This document shows positions 44,909 to 55,356 of a stretch of DNA of 64,000 nucleotides, piece by piece. Each line of letters begins with the position of its first letter. The stretch's first letter is position 1. The stretch covers positions 110,149 through 174,148 of the forward strand of contig NZ_JH994111.1 in the NCBI RefSeq assembly GCF_000316195.1, in the 5' to 3' direction. Made by a program: the position numbers and the translations under genes. This DNA comes from Brachyspira hampsonii 30446. GTDB lineage: Bacteria; Spirochaetota; Brachyspiria; Brachyspirales; Brachyspiraceae. The notes below the pieces were generated by a model. It ran no database searches and was not told the DNA's origin. It saw only the letters and a program-made list of their open reading frames with translations.

Positions 44909-45556
44909 ATGGAAGTAGTAATACTAAATGAAAATGGAGATAGCGTAGGCAATTTAGAGATTGTTGATGAGATATTTAAATCAGAAGTTAACAATAATCT
45001 ACTTTACGAAGCAATCAAAAATGAATTAGCTAACAGACGCCAGGGTACTCACTCTACAAAAACAAGAGCAGAAGTTTCAGGAGGTGGTAAAAAACCTTGG
45101 AGACAAAAAGGTACAGGAAGAGCTAGAGCAGGTTCTACAAGATCCCCAATTTGGGTAGGCGGTGGTAAAACACATACTCCTAAGCCTCGCGATTATAGCT
45201 ATAGATTGCCAAAGAAAATGAAACGTAAGGCTCTATTGTCTGTTTTATCTTTAAAATATGGAAACAATGTTCTTAAAGTTTTTGAGGACTTCACTTTTGA
45301 TGCTCCTAAAACAAAAAGAATGGCTAGTTTTATAAGTAAGGTTAAAGAACCAAATACAAGAAAAGTGGCATTTGTAGTAGGTAAAGATGAATCTTTAGGT
45401 GATAATTACAATAAATTATTATTATCTTTAAGAAACATCAAAGATTTAAAGCTTGTAAATGCAGACAGTATGTCTATACATCCTTTATTTTATGCTGATG
45501 AGGTATATTTTACTAAAACAGCTTTATCTAAATTAAATGCTAGAATTAAGGGTTAA
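44909..45556 (+). CDS. rplD: 50S ribosomal protein L4
   Basis: L4 lines the exit tunnel. The 215-aa protein has the tunnel loop region RQGTHSTKTRAEVSGGGKKP and WRQKGTGRARAGSTRSPIWVGGG, with the C-terminal LNARIKG end. In many bacteria L4 represses the S10 operon; no leader site for this was identified here. It follows rplC by 28 bp. Confidence 0.97.
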   Translation: MEVVILNENGDSVGNLEIVDEIFKSEVNNNLLYEAIKNELANRRQGTHSTKTRAEVSGGGKKPWRQKGTGRARAGSTRSPIWVGGGKTHTPKPRDYSYRLPKKMKRKALLSVLSLKYGNNVLKVFEDFTFDAPKTKRMASFISKVKEPNTRKVAFVVGKDESLGDNYNKLLLSLRNIKDLKLVNADSMSIHPLFYADEVYFTKTALSKLNARIKG

Positions 45557-45561
45557 AAAAT

Positions 45562-45861
45562 ATGAGCATGTATTCACTTTTAATTGAACCTATACTTACA
45601 GAAAAAAGTAATATGCTAAGAACTGAGCCTAGAGGAACAGAGAAGCGTTATTATGTATTTAAAGTAAGACAGGATGCTAATAAGCAGGAATTGATGAAAG
45701 CGGTTGAAAAAATATTCAATGTACATCCGCTCGATTGTAAAATAATAAATGTTAAGCCAAAGAAGAAAAATCGCAGAATGAGCAGACGCGGATACACACG
45801 CAGTTATAAGAAAGCGATAATAGTTCTTGACGGCAAAGAATCAATAGATATAGTAAAATAA
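45562..45861 (+). CDS. rplW: 50S ribosomal protein L23
   Basis: L23 lies at the exit tunnel and docks trigger factor and SRP. The 99-aa protein has IEPILTEKSNML, YVFKVRQDANKQELMKAVEKIF and the loop NVKPKKKNRRMSRRGYTRSYKKAIIVL. It starts 5 bp after rplD. Confidence 0.96.
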   Translation: MSMYSLLIEPILTEKSNMLRTEPRGTEKRYYVFKVRQDANKQELMKAVEKIFNVHPLDCKIINVKPKKKNRRMSRRGYTRSYKKAIIVLDGKESIDIVK

Positions 45862-45874
45862 TGAGGGATAACCG

Positions 45875-46711
45875 ATGGCTATTAAGAAATTTAAACCGAC
45901 AACACCAAGTTTACGCTATCGTACAGTAGTGGACTTTTCGGATATTACGACAAATGAGCCTTGTAAATCATTAGTATGCGGAAAAAAACGTATAAGCGGA
46001 CGCGGTTCTAATGGTCGTATCACTATGCGTCGTCGCGGAGGCGGACATAAAAAACTATTTAGATTTGTAGATTTTAGAAGAGATAAGCATGATATAGAAG
46101 CTAAAGTAGTTTCTATAGAGTATGATCCTAACAGAACTGCTCGTATAGCTTTACTACACTATACAGATGGCGAAAAAAGATACATAATATGGCCATTGGG
46201 ACTTAATGTAGGTGATAGAGTAGTAAGCGGAGAAAATGCAAAAGTTAAAGTTGGTTGTACTTTACCATTGAAAAAAATTCCATTAGGTACTATAATACAT
46301 AACATTGAAATAACTCCTGGAAAAGGCGGTCAGCTTGTTAGAGCAGCAGGAGGTGGTGCTCAGATAACAGCTAAATCAGGTGGTTATTGTGTAATAAGAC
46401 TTCGTTCTGGAGAAGAAAGAAGAATCTTAGAAAATTGTTATGCTACTATAGGTCAAATTGGAAACCTAGATCATTTCAATACTACTGATGGTAAAGCTGG
46501 TACTACTAGACATAAAGGCAGAAGACCAAAAGTAAGAGGTGTTGTAATGAACCCAGTAGATCACCCTCATGGTGGTGGTGAAGGTAAAAGCGGACAAGGT
46601 AATCCGCATCCTGTTTCACCAACAGGTGTGCCTACTAAGGGATACAAAACTAGAAAGAAACATAAATATTCTGACAGATTAATAATCAAAAGAAGAGGGG
46701 GTAAAAAATAA
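45875..46711 (+). CDS. rplB: 50S ribosomal protein L2
   Basis: L2 joins the subunits and supports peptidyl transfer. The 278-aa protein has [20 protein letters not shown] and the catalytic-centre loop [17 protein letters not shown] with the conserved His. Its final base overlaps the rpsS start, so translation is coupled. Confidence 0.97.
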   Translation: MAIKKFKPTTPSLRYRTVVDFSDITTNEPCKSLVCGKKRISGRGSNGRITMRRRGGGHKKLFRFVDFRRDKHDIEAKVVSIEYDPNRTARIALLHYTDGEKRYIIWPLGLNVGDRVVSGENAKVKVGCTLPLKKIPLGTIIHNIEITPGKGGQLVRAAGGGAQITAKSGGYCVIRLRSGEERRILENCYATIGQIGNLDHFNTTDGKAGTTRHKGRRPKVRGVVMNPVDHPHGGGEGKSGQGNPHPVSPTGVPTKGYKTRKKHKYSDRLIIKRRGGKK

Positions 46712-46980
46712 TGTCTCGCTCTATTAAAAAAGGACCTTTTGTAGATAAGAATCTTTTTAAGAAAATACAAGCTGGAGATAACAAGCACCAAATAAAAACT
46801 TACAGCCGTGCTTCAACAATTATTCCAGAAATGATAGGTTTCACTATAAATGTGCATAATGGTAAAACATTTGTAGCAGTTTATATACAAGAGAACATGA
46901 TAGGTCATAAACTAGGCGAATTTGCACCAACAAGAAAATTTATATCTCATGCAGGTGCCGCTAAAGTAGGTAAGAAATAA
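46711..46980 (+). CDS. rpsS: 30S ribosomal protein S19
   Basis: S19 forms a complex with S13 in the head. The 89-aa protein begins [15 protein letters not shown] and contains [22 protein letters not shown] and [12 protein letters not shown]. The ATG shares its first base with the rplB stop codon. Confidence 0.97.
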   Translation: MSRSIKKGPFVDKNLFKKIQAGDNKHQIKTYSRASTIIPEMIGFTINVHNGKTFVAVYIQENMIGHKLGEFAPTRKFISHAGAAKVGKK

Positions 46981-46991
46981 GGATTTAGACT

Positions 46992-47399
46992 ATGGATTAT
47001 AAAGTAAAGGTACGTTATTTACGCATTGGCCGCAGAAAAGTAGCAAGACTTCTTCCTTTTGTTAAAGGAGAGTATGTTAACCATGCTATATCTAATCTAG
47101 CAGCAATGCCACAGATGTCATCAGTAGTTCTAAGAAAGGCTATTAAAAGCGGAATAGCTAATGCTATATTCCAATCAAGAAATATCAATCCGGATACATT
47201 ATGGGTAAAAACTGCTTATGTAGATAAAGCACCTACTCTAAAAAGAATACGTGCAGCAAGCAGAGGCAGTGCAGATCCAATATTAAAAAGACTTTCACAT
47301 ATTACTATAATTTTAAGTGATGATAAAAAACCTGAAAAGAAAAAATTAAAAGCTAAAAGTGCTAAAACAGAAGAAGCACCTAAAGCAGCGGAGGTATAA
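46992..47399 (+). CDS. rplV: 50S ribosomal protein L22
   Basis: L22 reaches the exit tunnel with its beta-hairpin. It is 135 aa, with RYLRIGRRKVARLLPFVKG and KRIRAASRGSADPILKRLSHITIIL at residues ~83-108. The last ~25 residues are a Lys/Ala-rich tail (KPEKKKLKAKSAKTEEAPKA) absent from E. coli L22. Confidence 0.95.
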   Translation: MDYKVKVRYLRIGRRKVARLLPFVKGEYVNHAISNLAAMPQMSSVVLRKAIKSGIANAIFQSRNINPDTLWVKTAYVDKAPTLKRIRAASRGSADPILKRLSHITIILSDDKKPEKKKLKAKSAKTEEAPKAAEV

Positions 47400-47402
47400 A
47401 CT

Positions 47403-48140
47403 ATGGGTCAAAAGGTTAGTCCAATAGGCTTAAGACTCGGAATTAACAAAACTTGGTCTAGTAAATGGTTTGAAGATAGCAGAACTTATGCAGACAGTTT
47501 GCATGAAGATTTATCTATCAGACGCTATATAATGAATTACTATTATAAAACATTAAAAGAAGAACAAAAGAAAATAGGCGGAAAAAAAGAGTCTTTTGAC
47601 CCTGCTATATCTGATATACAAATAGTTCGTTTCCCAGATAGAATCAATATTTTCATCTCTACTGCAAGAGCAGGTGTTGTAATAGGACCTAAAGGTCAGA
47701 GAGTTGAAACTGTAAAAACAGCAGTTCAGAAAATGGTTAAAAAACCGGTTCATTTTTCTATTACAGAAATCAGAGATGCAGAATTAGATGCTACATTAGC
47801 AGCTCAGAATGTGGCTCGCCAATTAGAAATGCGTGTTGCTTTCAGAAGAGCTATGAAAAGTGTTATAACTCAGGCTATGAAAAAAGGTGCTAAAGGAATA
47901 AAAGTTATGTGTTCTGGTCGTTTAGCAGGAGCTGATATTGCTAGAACAGAACAATACAAAAATGGTTCAGTACCATTACATACATTGAGAGCTAATATAG
48001 ATTACGGCACTGCAGAAGCACTTACTACATTCGGTATTATCGGAATAAAAGTGTGGATCTATAAGGGAGAAATTCTTGATAAAAAAGAACATAAACAAGA
48101 TGATGCAGGTAAAGTTATCAGTGCCAAAGGAGATAGATAA
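47403..48140 (+). CDS. rpsC: 30S ribosomal protein S3
   Basis: S3 sits at the mRNA entry and helps unwind mRNA. The 245-aa protein has [14 protein letters not shown], a KH domain with [11 protein letters not shown], and the C-terminal domain [19 protein letters not shown] and [17 protein letters not shown]. It overlaps rplP by one base. Confidence 0.97.
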   Translation: MGQKVSPIGLRLGINKTWSSKWFEDSRTYADSLHEDLSIRRYIMNYYYKTLKEEQKKIGGKKESFDPAISDIQIVRFPDRINIFISTARAGVVIGPKGQRVETVKTAVQKMVKKPVHFSITEIRDAELDATLAAQNVARQLEMRVAFRRAMKSVITQAMKKGAKGIKVMCSGRLAGADIARTEQYKNGSVPLHTLRANIDYGTAEALTTFGIIGIKVWIYKGEILDKKEHKQDDAGKVISAKGDR

Positions 48141-48553
48141 TGTTACAACCATCAAGAATGAAATATCGTAAACATCATAGAGGAAGAATGAAAGGCAAAT
48201 CAAAGAGAGGAAGTAATTTAACTTTCGGAGATTACGGCTTAATGGCATTAGAACCTGTATGGCTTACAGATAGACAAATTGAGGCTGCGCGTATTGCTAT
48301 ATCAAGACATGTTAAACGTGTAGGTAAAATGTGGATAAAAGTATTTCCAGATAAACCTTATACTAAAAAACCTGCTGAAACTAGAATGGGTAAAGGTAAA
48401 GGTAATGTTGAATATTGGGTAGCTGTAGTTAAACCTGGAAAAGTAATATTTGAAATATCAGGTGTTCCAGAAGAATTAGCTCAATCAGCTTTCAGACTAG
48501 CTGGTTTCAAGCTCCCTATAAAAACTAAGTTCATTAAGAGGGAGGCTATATAA
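48140..48553 (+). CDS. rplP: 50S ribosomal protein L16
   Basis: L16 organises the A site of the 50S. The 137-aa protein has [36 protein letters not shown] and [22 protein letters not shown]. It overlaps rpsC upstream and rpmC downstream by one base each. Confidence 0.97.
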   Translation: MLQPSRMKYRKHHRGRMKGKSKRGSNLTFGDYGLMALEPVWLTDRQIEAARIAISRHVKRVGKMWIKVFPDKPYTKKPAETRMGKGKGNVEYWVAVVKPGKVIFEISGVPEELAQSAFRLAGFKLPIKTKFIKREAI

Positions 48554-48759
48554 TGGCTAAGGATAAAAAAGATTATAAGTCATTAGGTTTAGAAGAGCTT
48601 AAAGGTGAACTTCTAAAATTAGAAAAAGAATATCAAGAGCATAGATTTGAAAAAGTAGTTGGTGATGCAAGACAAACACATCAGCTTAAAAAAGCTCGTA
48701 AAGATATAGCTAGAGTTAAGACATTTATTCGTCAGCATGAACTTGGCATAAAAAAATAG
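48553..48759 (+). CDS. rpmC: 50S ribosomal protein L29
   Basis: L29 is a small helical protein next to the exit tunnel. The 68-aa sequence has the family core LGLEELKGELLKLEKEYQEH and KARKDIARVKTFIRQHE. Start and end overlap or adjoin rplP and rpsQ. Confidence 0.94.
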   Translation: MAKDKKDYKSLGLEELKGELLKLEKEYQEHRFEKVVGDARQTHQLKKARKDIARVKTFIRQHELGIKK

Positions 48760-48771
48760 TGAGGTATTACT

Positions 48772-49134
48772 GTGGAAAGCAAAGCAAAAAAATATAAAAG
48801 AGTACTTGAGGGAATTGTAGTTTCTGATAAAATGGATAAAACTATAGTTGTAAAAGTAGAAAGCAAGCAGAAACACCCGCTTTATGGTAAAACTATTAGT
48901 AAAAATAAAAGATATAAAGCTCATGATGAAAAAAATGAATGTCATGAAGGCGATTTAGTAAGAGTGATAGAGTGCAGACCTCTTAGTAAAGATAAAAAAT
49001 TCAGATTAACAAAAATAATCAAGAAAGCAGAGCGTATAGATAAAGATTCTATAGACAGCGATGTAGAAAGCGTATTAAAACGTGAAAAACATGCTCCAGA
49101 AGCGGCAGTTTCTTCACAGGTTGAAGGAGAGTAA
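48772..49134 (+). CDS. rpsQ: 30S ribosomal protein S17, C-terminally extended
   Basis: S17 binds 16S rRNA early in assembly. It starts at GTG 48772 behind GTGAGG. The 120-aa protein has the family block [25 protein letters not shown] and [28 protein letters not shown], then a tail of ~35 acidic/Lys residues ([20 protein letters not shown]...) that E. coli S17 (84 aa) lacks. Confidence 0.95.
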   Translation: MESKAKKYKRVLEGIVVSDKMDKTIVVKVESKQKHPLYGKTISKNKRYKAHDEKNECHEGDLVRVIECRPLSKDKKFRLTKIIKKAERIDKDSIDSDVESVLKREKHAPEAAVSSQVEGE

Positions 49135-49139
49135 GAACT

Positions 49140-49508
49140 ATGATACAAGTACCAAGCACTCTTAATGTAGCTGATAATACAGGCGTAAAGAAGTTAAAAT
49201 GTATTAAGGTATTAGGCGGAAGCAGACGCAGATATGCTACTTTAGGTGATGTAATTATCTGTTCTGTAACAGATATAATACCTACTTGCTCTATAGAAAA
49301 AGGTAAAGTAGTAAAAGCTGTAATCGTAAGAGTAAAAAAAGAAGTTAGACGCCCTGACGGTTCATATATTCGTTTCGACGAGAATGCTGCTGTTATAGTA
49401 GATGATAAAAAAGAGCCACGCGGTAAACGTATATTCGGACCGGTAGCTCGTGAACTTAGAGACAGAGGCTTTATGAAGATAGTATCACTTGCACCAGAGG
49501 TAATATAA
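49140..49508 (+). CDS. rplN: 50S ribosomal protein L14
   Basis: L14 lies on the 50S face that meets 16S rRNA. It is 122 aa, the normal length, with [48 protein letters not shown] and [25 protein letters not shown]. It follows rpsQ by 5 bp. Confidence 0.97.
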   Translation: MIQVPSTLNVADNTGVKKLKCIKVLGGSRRRYATLGDVIICSVTDIIPTCSIEKGKVVKAVIVRVKKEVRRPDGSYIRFDENAAVIVDDKKEPRGKRIFGPVARELRDRGFMKIVSLAPEVI

Positions 49509-49510
49509 TT

Positions 49511-49852
49511 ATGATAAAGAAACAAGATTTAAGTAAGACAAAATACAAAGTAAAAAAAGGCGATACTGTTGAGGTAATAGCTGGAGAGCAAAGCGGAGAA
49601 CGCGGAGAGGTATTGTCTGTAGATAGAACAAGAGGCAGAGTTTTAGTAAAAAACATCAATATGGTTAAAAAAACTATGCCTAAAAGCCAAGAGAATCAAA
49701 AAGGCGGTATAGTTGAAAAAGAAGCTTCAATACATATATCCAATGTAATGGTAGTAAACAAAGCTGGAAAAGCTACTAGAGTTGGAAGAAAAGAAGTAGA
49801 TGGTAAACTAAAAAGATATGCCAAAAAATCGGGCGAAGTTCTTGATAAGTAA
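49511..49852 (+). CDS. rplX: 50S ribosomal protein L24
   Basis: L24 starts 50S folding. The 113-aa protein has the KOW motif KVKKGDTVEVIAGEQSGERGEV and the block VKNINMVKKTMPKSQENQKGGIVEKEASIHISNVMV. It starts 2 bp after rplN. Confidence 0.96.
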   Translation: MIKKQDLSKTKYKVKKGDTVEVIAGEQSGERGEVLSVDRTRGRVLVKNINMVKKTMPKSQENQKGGIVEKEASIHISNVMVVNKAGKATRVGRKEVDGKLKRYAKKSGEVLDK

Positions 49853-49868
49853 GTAGGAGAAATAAATT

Positions 49869-50432
49869 ATGTCAGTATTGAAAGATAGGTATGAAAAAGA
49901 AATTAAACAGTCTCTTCTAAAAGATATGAATTTAAGCTCTACTATGGCTATCCCTAAAATAGAGAAAATTATAATCAATATGGGAGTAACTCAGGCTGTA
50001 ACAGACAAAAAATATGTTGATTCTGCTGTAGAAGAACTAAGCCAAATAGCAGGACAGAGAGCGGTTGTAACAAGAGCTAAGAAGTCTATAGCTAACTTCA
50101 AATTAAGACAAGGAATGCCTATAGGCTGCAGAGTAACTTTAAGAGGCGAAAGAATGTATGACTTCTTAGAGAGATTAATATTCATAGCATTACCAAGAGT
50201 AAGAGACTTCCAAGGTATTCCTAGAAGAGGTTTCGATGGTAATGGCAACTATAACTTAGGAATAAAAGAACATACTATATTCCCAGAGATAAGTTTTGAT
50301 AAAACAGATGCCGTAAAAGGCTTAAATATAACAATAGTAACTACTGCAGATAATGACGATATGGCACGCACTTTATTAGAAAGAGTAGGTTTGCCATTCC
50401 GTGCAGCACCTAAAAGTCAGGAGAATAAATAA
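49869..50432 (+). CDS. rplE: 50S ribosomal protein L5
   Basis: L5 binds 5S rRNA. The 187-aa protein has [54 protein letters not shown] and [20 protein letters not shown] precedes the ATG. It overlaps the rpsN start by one base. Confidence 0.97.
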   Translation: MSVLKDRYEKEIKQSLLKDMNLSSTMAIPKIEKIIINMGVTQAVTDKKYVDSAVEELSQIAGQRAVVTRAKKSIANFKLRQGMPIGCRVTLRGERMYDFLERLIFIALPRVRDFQGIPRRGFDGNGNYNLGIKEHTIFPEISFDKTDAVKGLNITIVTTADNDDMARTLLERVGLPFRAAPKSQENK

Positions 50433-50617
50433 TGGCTAGATTGGCACTTAAAGTTAAAGCTACAAAAAAACAAAAATATAAAACAAGACAATATAACAGA
50501 TGCCCAATATGCGGCAGACCTCGTGCTTATATAAGACAGTACAAGATGTGCAGAATATGTTTTAGAGATTTAGCAAATAAAGGTTTGATACCGGGCGTAA
50601 CTAAGTCTAGTTGGTAA
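50432..50617 (+). CDS. rpsN: 30S ribosomal protein S14, zinc-binding type
   Basis: The 61-aa short form (type Z) carries four zinc Cys: CPICG at ~24-28 and CRICF at ~40-44, with [11 protein letters not shown] between. It is the C+ form that is not replaced by a zinc-free paralogue within the window. It overlaps rplE by one base. Confidence 0.96.
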   Translation: MARLALKVKATKKQKYKTRQYNRCPICGRPRAYIRQYKMCRICFRDLANKGLIPGVTKSSW

Positions 50618-50634
50618 TTTAAGGAGAATTATAA

Positions 50635-51036
50635 ATGAGTGTACATGATCCAATAGCAGATGCTTTAACTATAATAAGAAATGGTTGTAGAGCAAAAAAA
50701 GAGTCTGTTGCTATACCTTTTTCTACAAAAATGGAAAATATACTTGCAATTTTAAAGAAAGAAGGTTATATTAATGACTTCAAAAAAGTAGAAGTAAAAG
50801 ATAAAAATTTCTTCCGCATAGAAATAGATTTGAAATATTATGAGGGAAGTTCAGTAATAGAAGGAATTCAAAGAGTATCAACTCCGGGTTTAAGAGTTTA
50901 TACATCAGTAGATACTATACCTCAAGTAAAAAATGGTTTCGGTATATCTGTAATATCTACAAGTAAAGGCGTTATGACAGATAAAGAGGCTAGAAAAGAA
51001 AAAGTCGGCGGCGAAGTTTTATGCAACGTTTGGTAA
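50635..51036 (+). CDS. rpsH: 30S ribosomal protein S8
   Basis: S8 binds the central domain of 16S rRNA and in E. coli represses the spc operon. The 133-aa protein has HDPIADALTIIRNGCRAKKESV and the C-terminal GFGISVISTSKGVMTDKEARKEKVGGEVLCNVW. AAGGAG precedes the ATG. Confidence 0.97.
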   Translation: MSVHDPIADALTIIRNGCRAKKESVAIPFSTKMENILAILKKEGYINDFKKVEVKDKNFFRIEIDLKYYEGSSVIEGIQRVSTPGLRVYTSVDTIPQVKNGFGISVISTSKGVMTDKEARKEKVGGEVLCNVW

Positions 51037-51060
51037 TAAATTATTAAGAGGGTATTAATA

Positions 51061-51633
51061 ATGAGTAGATTGGCAAATAAACCTATAGCGATACCTCAAG
51101 GTGTTGAAGTTAAGATAGACGGACATAAAGTAATCGTAAAAGGTAAAAGAGGGGAGTTGACAAGAGAGTTTTTTGATTATATAATGATTGAAGTCGAAAA
51201 TAATTCTCTTTGGGTTAAACCTCCTAAAATTGAAAGTACTGACGAGAAAGCTATTAAAGAAAATAGAGCTAAATATTCTGCACAATTAGGTCTAGTGTGG
51301 AAGCTGGTTTCTAATATGGTAGAAGGCGTTACTAACGGATATAAAAAAGTTCTTCAATTAGAAGGTACAGGTTATCGTTCTAATGTTCAGGGAGATACTA
51401 TAACATTGCAATTAGGCTTTTCTAGTGATGTGAAAATGAAAATACCGGAAGGTGTTAAAGTATCAGTAGAAAAAGATACTAAAATAATTATCGAAGGCAA
51501 TGATAAAGAACAAGTAGGTGAGCTTGCTATGAATATCAAAAAGAAAAGACCTGTTGAACCTTATAAAGGTAAAGGTGTTAGATTTGAAGGCGAGCATGTA
51601 AAATATAAAGAAAGTAAAAAGGCTGCTAAGTAA
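51061..51633 (+). CDS. rplF: 50S ribosomal protein L6
   Basis: L6 sits near the factor-binding site. The 190-aa protein has MSRLANKPIAIPQGVEV, LVSNMVEGVTNGYKKVLQLEGTGYR and the C-terminal KKRPVEPYKGKGVRFEGEHVKYKESKKAAK, a normal layout with two similar domains. Confidence 0.97.
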   Translation: MSRLANKPIAIPQGVEVKIDGHKVIVKGKRGELTREFFDYIMIEVENNSLWVKPPKIESTDEKAIKENRAKYSAQLGLVWKLVSNMVEGVTNGYKKVLQLEGTGYRSNVQGDTITLQLGFSSDVKMKIPEGVKVSVEKDTKIIIEGNDKEQVGELAMNIKKKRPVEPYKGKGVRFEGEHVKYKESKKAAK

Positions 51634-51643
51634 GGGGTTTTTT

Positions 51644-52000
51644 ATGAGTTTAAGAGAAAAAATTAAAGCTCAACGCGAAAGAAGAAAAAGAAGTATTCGT
51701 ATAAAAATAGAAGGAAGTTCAGAGCGTCCAAGACTTACAGTTCATAAAAGTCTTAAATATGTATCTGCTCAAATAATAGATGATAGTAAAGGTATAACTT
51801 TAGCATCAGCATCTTCTCAGGAAAAAGATTTAAAAAGCGGTAAAAATGTAGATATAGCTAAAGAAATAGGTAAAATTTTAGCCGCAAGAGCAAAAGAAAA
51901 AAATATAAATGAAGTTGTATTTGACAGAAACGGATATATATATCATGGAAAAATAAAATCCCTAGCTGACGGTGCTCGTGAAGCAGGATTGAAATTTTAA
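51644..52000 (+). CDS. rplR: 50S ribosomal protein L18
   Basis: L18 binds 5S rRNA with L5. The 118-aa protein has [39 protein letters not shown] and [23 protein letters not shown]. It is 11 bp after rplF. Confidence 0.97.
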   Translation: MSLREKIKAQRERRKRSIRIKIEGSSERPRLTVHKSLKYVSAQIIDDSKGITLASASSQEKDLKSGKNVDIAKEIGKILAARAKEKNINEVVFDRNGYIYHGKIKSLADGAREAGLKF

Positions 52001-52011
52001 GGAGTATTACC

Positions 52012-52530
52012 TTGGCACACGATATAAATAACAACGAAGAAAAAAGTATGTATGAAGAGCGTCTAATAACTTTAAACAGAGTAGCTAAAGTTATGAAAGG
52101 CGGAAGACGTTTTAGATTTGCTGCTTTAATGGTTTTAGGCGATAAAAATGGTCATGTAGGTTTAGGTTACGGAAAAGCAAACGAAGTACCAGATGCTATA
52201 AGAAAAGCTATAGAGCAAGCTAAGAAAAACATGATAGAAGTTAACTTAAAAGGTGAAACTATACCTCATAATACAGTTGGTGTATTTAGAAGCAGCAGAA
52301 TAATAATGAAACCAGCTTCTAAAGGAACAGGAGTTATTTCAGGCGGTCCTGCACGTGCAGTGTTGGAATTAGCAGGAGTAAAAAATATTCTTTCTAAGTC
52401 TTTAGGAAATAACAACTCTATGAACCTAGCTAAAGCTACTTTTGAAGGTTTAAAATCTTTGAAAACAGTAGAGTATATGGCTAATAAAAGAGGTGTAAGT
52501 ATAGATCAGATTTATGGGAGGGCAGAATAA
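52012..52530 (+). CDS. rpsE: 30S ribosomal protein S5
   Basis: S5 helps decoding accuracy. It begins with TTG at 52012, chosen because AAGGAG lies 7 nt before it; an ATG inside (52048) has no such site. The 172-aa protein has [47 protein letters not shown] and the C-terminal [28 protein letters not shown]. Its stop overlaps the rpmD start. Confidence 0.96.
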   Translation: MAHDINNNEEKSMYEERLITLNRVAKVMKGGRRFRFAALMVLGDKNGHVGLGYGKANEVPDAIRKAIEQAKKNMIEVNLKGETIPHNTVGVFRSSRIIMKPASKGTGVISGGPARAVLELAGVKNILSKSLGNNNSMNLAKATFEGLKSLKTVEYMANKRGVSIDQIYGRAE

Positions 52531-52709
52531 TGGCTAAAGTTGTAATAACATTAGTAAAATCTCCTATAGGTTATGAGAAATCTCAAAGAGACACAGTTGT
52601 AGCTTTGGGTTTCAAAAAAGGCAAAAGAGTTGTAGAACATGAAGCAACTCCTCAAATAAACGGAATGATAAATAAAATATCACATCTTCTTAAAGTAGAG
52701 TATAAGTGA
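52530..52709 (+). CDS. rpmD: 50S ribosomal protein L30
   Basis: A 59-aa gene between rpsE and rplO: it reads [35 protein letters not shown] and so on, matching L30 ([21 protein letters not shown] type). GGGAGG lies upstream, and the ATG shares a base with the rpsE stop. Its position is the standard one in the spc group. Confidence 0.94.
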   Translation: MAKVVITLVKSPIGYEKSQRDTVVALGFKKGKRVVEHEATPQINGMINKISHLLKVEYK

Positions 52710-52720
52710 GGTTCTTAAAA

Positions 52721-53212
52721 ATGGCACAAGAAAATACAAAAATATTAAGAGCTCCTAAGGGATCTAGCAAAAAACGTCATAGAGTAGGACGCGGACAAGG
52801 TTCTGGTTGGGGCTGTACTGCAGGCAGAGGTGATAAAGGTGCTCAGTCTCGTGCCGGTTACAGCAGAAGAGCTGGTTTTGAAGGTGGACAAATGCCTTTA
52901 CATAGAAGAATTCCTAAAAGTGGATTCACTAATGCAGCTTTCAAAAAATGTGTTAATATTATTAATGTAGGCGATTTAGATTCTATTGGCGGTAATGAAA
53001 TCACAAGAGAAACTTTACTTAAAATGGGTTTCCTATCATCTAAGAGAGATTATATTAAACTTCTTTCTATGGGTGAGGTAAAAAATGCTGTTACTATAAC
53101 AGTTGATATGGCTAGTAAAAAAGCCATAGAAAAAATAGAGAAATCAGGCGGTAAAGTTATAATACATGAACGTAAAAAATATATTAGAAAAAAAGAAGAT
53201 AAAAAGTCTTAA
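52721..53212 (+). CDS. rplO: 50S ribosomal protein L15
   Basis: L15 is a late-assembly 50S protein. From the ATG at 52721 (GAGGT upstream) it is 163 aa, slightly long for the family, with RVGRGQGSGWGCTAGRGDKGAQSRAG and GFEGGQMPLHRRIPKSGFTN. An earlier in-frame start (GTG, 52706) overlaps rpmD and is rejected. secY starts 11 bp downstream. Confidence 0.96.
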   Translation: MAQENTKILRAPKGSSKKRHRVGRGQGSGWGCTAGRGDKGAQSRAGYSRRAGFEGGQMPLHRRIPKSGFTNAAFKKCVNIINVGDLDSIGGNEITRETLLKMGFLSSKRDYIKLLSMGEVKNAVTITVDMASKKAIEKIEKSGGKVIIHERKKYIRKKEDKKS

Positions 53213-53223
53213 GGTAGATTATA

Positions 53224-54564
53224 ATGTTTAAATCGTTTGCTAATATATTTAGAGTACAAGAATTAAGAAGCAGAATTTTATTTACTGTTATTGCTATATT
53301 AGTTTATAGAATAGGGAGTCATATTCCTACACCTGGTATAGATCCTGCAGCCCTTTTAGGTTTCTTGTCCTCATCTCAAGGCGGAGGAGGACTTTTGACT
53401 ATAATGGATTTATTTTCAGGTGGTGCTTTATTTAGATTTTCTATATTAGCACTTGGTATAATGCCTTATATTTCTGCTTCAATTATAATGCAGCTTCTTG
53501 GGGTAGTAATACCCGCACTCGAAAGAATGCAAAAAGAAGGTGAAAGCGGTCGTAAAAAGATAAATCAGTATGTTAGATATCTAACTCTTGTTCTTTGTAT
53601 AGTACAATCTGCAGCTATGGCTAGTTGGATTCAGAGTATAAATGAAGGTGCTATGATATTTATGAATCCTGGAATAGGTTTTATACTTCTCGTAGTTGTA
53701 ACAGCTACTGCTGGTACCATGTTCTTGATGTGGCTAGGTGACCAAATTACAGAACGCGGCCTTGGTAACGGTATATCTGTTATAATTTTTGCCGGTATTG
53801 TCGCTCGTATTCCTGCTGGTGTGTATGATGTTATACAAAAGAGAGAAAGTGAATATTTGAATTCTTTAGTTATAGTTCTTTTCTTTATAATTTTTGCAAT
53901 AGTTATATTTTGTGTAGTTTATGAAGAAAGCGGACAAAGAAGAATTCCTGTTCAGTATGCTAAAAGAGTTGTAGGCAGAAAAGTATTCGGAGCTCAATCA
54001 ACTCATATACCTTTCAAGATCAATCCTTCCGGCGTAATTCCTATAATATTTGCTTCAGCTTTAATGGCAATTCCTGCCCAAATAGCTAGCTTAACTAGAG
54101 GAGTTCAATGGAGATGGCTTGATGCTTTGCTTAGATTCTTCTCTTATGGAAGCTGGGCATACATAATTCTTTATTGTTTATTGGTTATAATGTTTGCCTA
54201 TGTTTATACATCAGTACAATTCAATCCTGATGATATAGCAGAGAATCTTAAAAAATCTGGAGGTTTTATACCTGGATACAGGCCGGGTACTCAAACTGCA
54301 GAATATCTTAAAACAGTATTAAGCAGAATAACTATAGGCGGTTCAATATTCTTGGCAGCTATAGCAGTATTTCCGGATTTAATGTCTAAGATCCCTATAT
54401 TTGCTCCTTTCAGAGGTACAAATAATTCTCTTGTTTATTTGATGGGCGGAACATCTGTAATGATTAGTGTTAGTGTTGCTGTTGAGTTATTAAAACAAAT
54501 AGAGTCCTATTTGCAAATGCATAACTATGACGGTATATTAAAGAAATCTAAGGCGAGAAGGTAA
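53224..54564 (+). CDS. secY: preprotein translocase channel SecY
   Basis: SecY forms the Sec channel in the inner membrane. The 446-aa protein has ten transmembrane helices, the plug region [15 protein letters not shown], and the cytosolic loops [16 protein letters not shown] and [20 protein letters not shown]. Unlike in Bacillus, adk and map do not follow; infA is next, 4 bp on. Confidence 0.97.
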   Translation: MFKSFANIFRVQELRSRILFTVIAILVYRIGSHIPTPGIDPAALLGFLSSSQGGGGLLTIMDLFSGGALFRFSILALGIMPYISASIIMQLLGVVIPALERMQKEGESGRKKINQYVRYLTLVLCIVQSAAMASWIQSINEGAMIFMNPGIGFILLVVVTATAGTMFLMWLGDQITERGLGNGISVIIFAGIVARIPAGVYDVIQKRESEYLNSLVIVLFFIIFAIVIFCVVYEESGQRRIPVQYAKRVVGRKVFGAQSTHIPFKINPSGVIPIIFASALMAIPAQIASLTRGVQWRWLDALLRFFSYGSWAYIILYCLLVIMFAYVYTSVQFNPDDIAENLKKSGGFIPGYRPGTQTAEYLKTVLSRITIGGSIFLAAIAVFPDLMSKIPIFAPFRGTNNSLVYLMGGTSVMISVSVAVELLKQIESYLQMHNYDGILKKSKARR

Positions 54565-54568
54565 TAAT

Positions 54569-54787
54569 ATGGCTGATAGAGGAACTATAGAAATAGAAGG
54601 TACTGTAGTAGAGCCGCTTCCAAATGCTACTTTTAGAGTAGAGTTAGAAAATGGTCATAAGATATTGGCTCATATATCCGGTAAAATGCGTATGAATTTT
54701 ATTCGCATACTTCCTGGAGATAAGGTAACTATAGAAATGTCTCCCTATGATTTGACAAAGGGCAGAATAATTTATCGTTATAAGTAA
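54569..54787 (+). CDS. infA: translation initiation factor IF-1
   Basis: The 72-aa OB-fold protein blocks the A site in initiation. It has [50 protein letters not shown] and [15 protein letters not shown], normal in length. It is 4 bp after secY. Confidence 0.97.
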   Translation: MADRGTIEIEGTVVEPLPNATFRVELENGHKILAHISGKMRMNFIRILPGDKVTIEMSPYDLTKGRIIYRYK

Positions 54788-54811
54788 TAAATTAAATGGA
54801 GATTAGTTACA

Positions 54812-54928
54812 ATGAAAGTAAAAAGTTCTATAAAAAAACGTTGTAATGACTGCCAAATAGTTAAAAGAAAAGGCGTCGTTAGAGTTATATGTAAGAAAAA
54901 CCCAAGACATAAACAAAAACAGAAGTAA
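54812..54928 (+). CDS. rpmJ: 50S ribosomal protein L36
   Basis: A 38-aa gene after infA with [35 protein letters not shown]: three Cys and a His give the zinc-binding C+ form. GGAG precedes the ATG. It is the only L36 seen and is too short for many gene finders. Confidence 0.95.
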   Translation: MKVKSSIKKRCNDCQIVKRKGVVRVICKKNPRHKQKQK

Positions 54929-54950
54929 TTAATTTAAGGAGATAATTAAT

Positions 54951-55340
54951 ATGGCACGTTTAATGGGTGTTGAAATAAGAAACAATAAAAGAATAGAGAT
55001 AGCCCTTACTGATATATACGGTATAGGTCGCACTCTTGCTCATGTTATTTGTGATAAAGCTAATATAGATTACTCTATTAAAGCTAAAGATTTAACAGAT
55101 GCACAAATTACTGCTTTAAGAGATGCTATAGAAGCCACTACTAAGGTAGAAGGTGATTTACGAACAGAACTTTATAATAATATAAAGCGTTTGAAAGATA
55201 TTCACTCATACCGCGGAATGCGTCATATTAAGAGGCTTCCTGTACATGGTCAGCGCACTCGCACTAACTCTCGTAATGCTAGAGGCGGCGGTGCAAGAAA
55301 AGCTATTGCTGGTAAGAAAAAAGCACCAGGTAAAAAATAA
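54951..55340 (+). CDS. rpsM: 30S ribosomal protein S13
   Basis: S13 forms bridges to the 50S. The 129-aa protein has MARLMGVEIRNNKRIEIALTDIYGIGRTLA, RLKDIHSYRGMRHIKRLPVHGQRTRTNSRNARG. AAGGAG precedes the ATG. It opens the alpha group, after rpmJ. Confidence 0.97.
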   Translation: MARLMGVEIRNNKRIEIALTDIYGIGRTLAHVICDKANIDYSIKAKDLTDAQITALRDAIEATTKVEGDLRTELYNNIKRLKDIHSYRGMRHIKRLPVHGQRTRTNSRNARGGGARKAIAGKKKAPGKK

Positions 55341-55356
55341 TTAATGGGGGAGAATA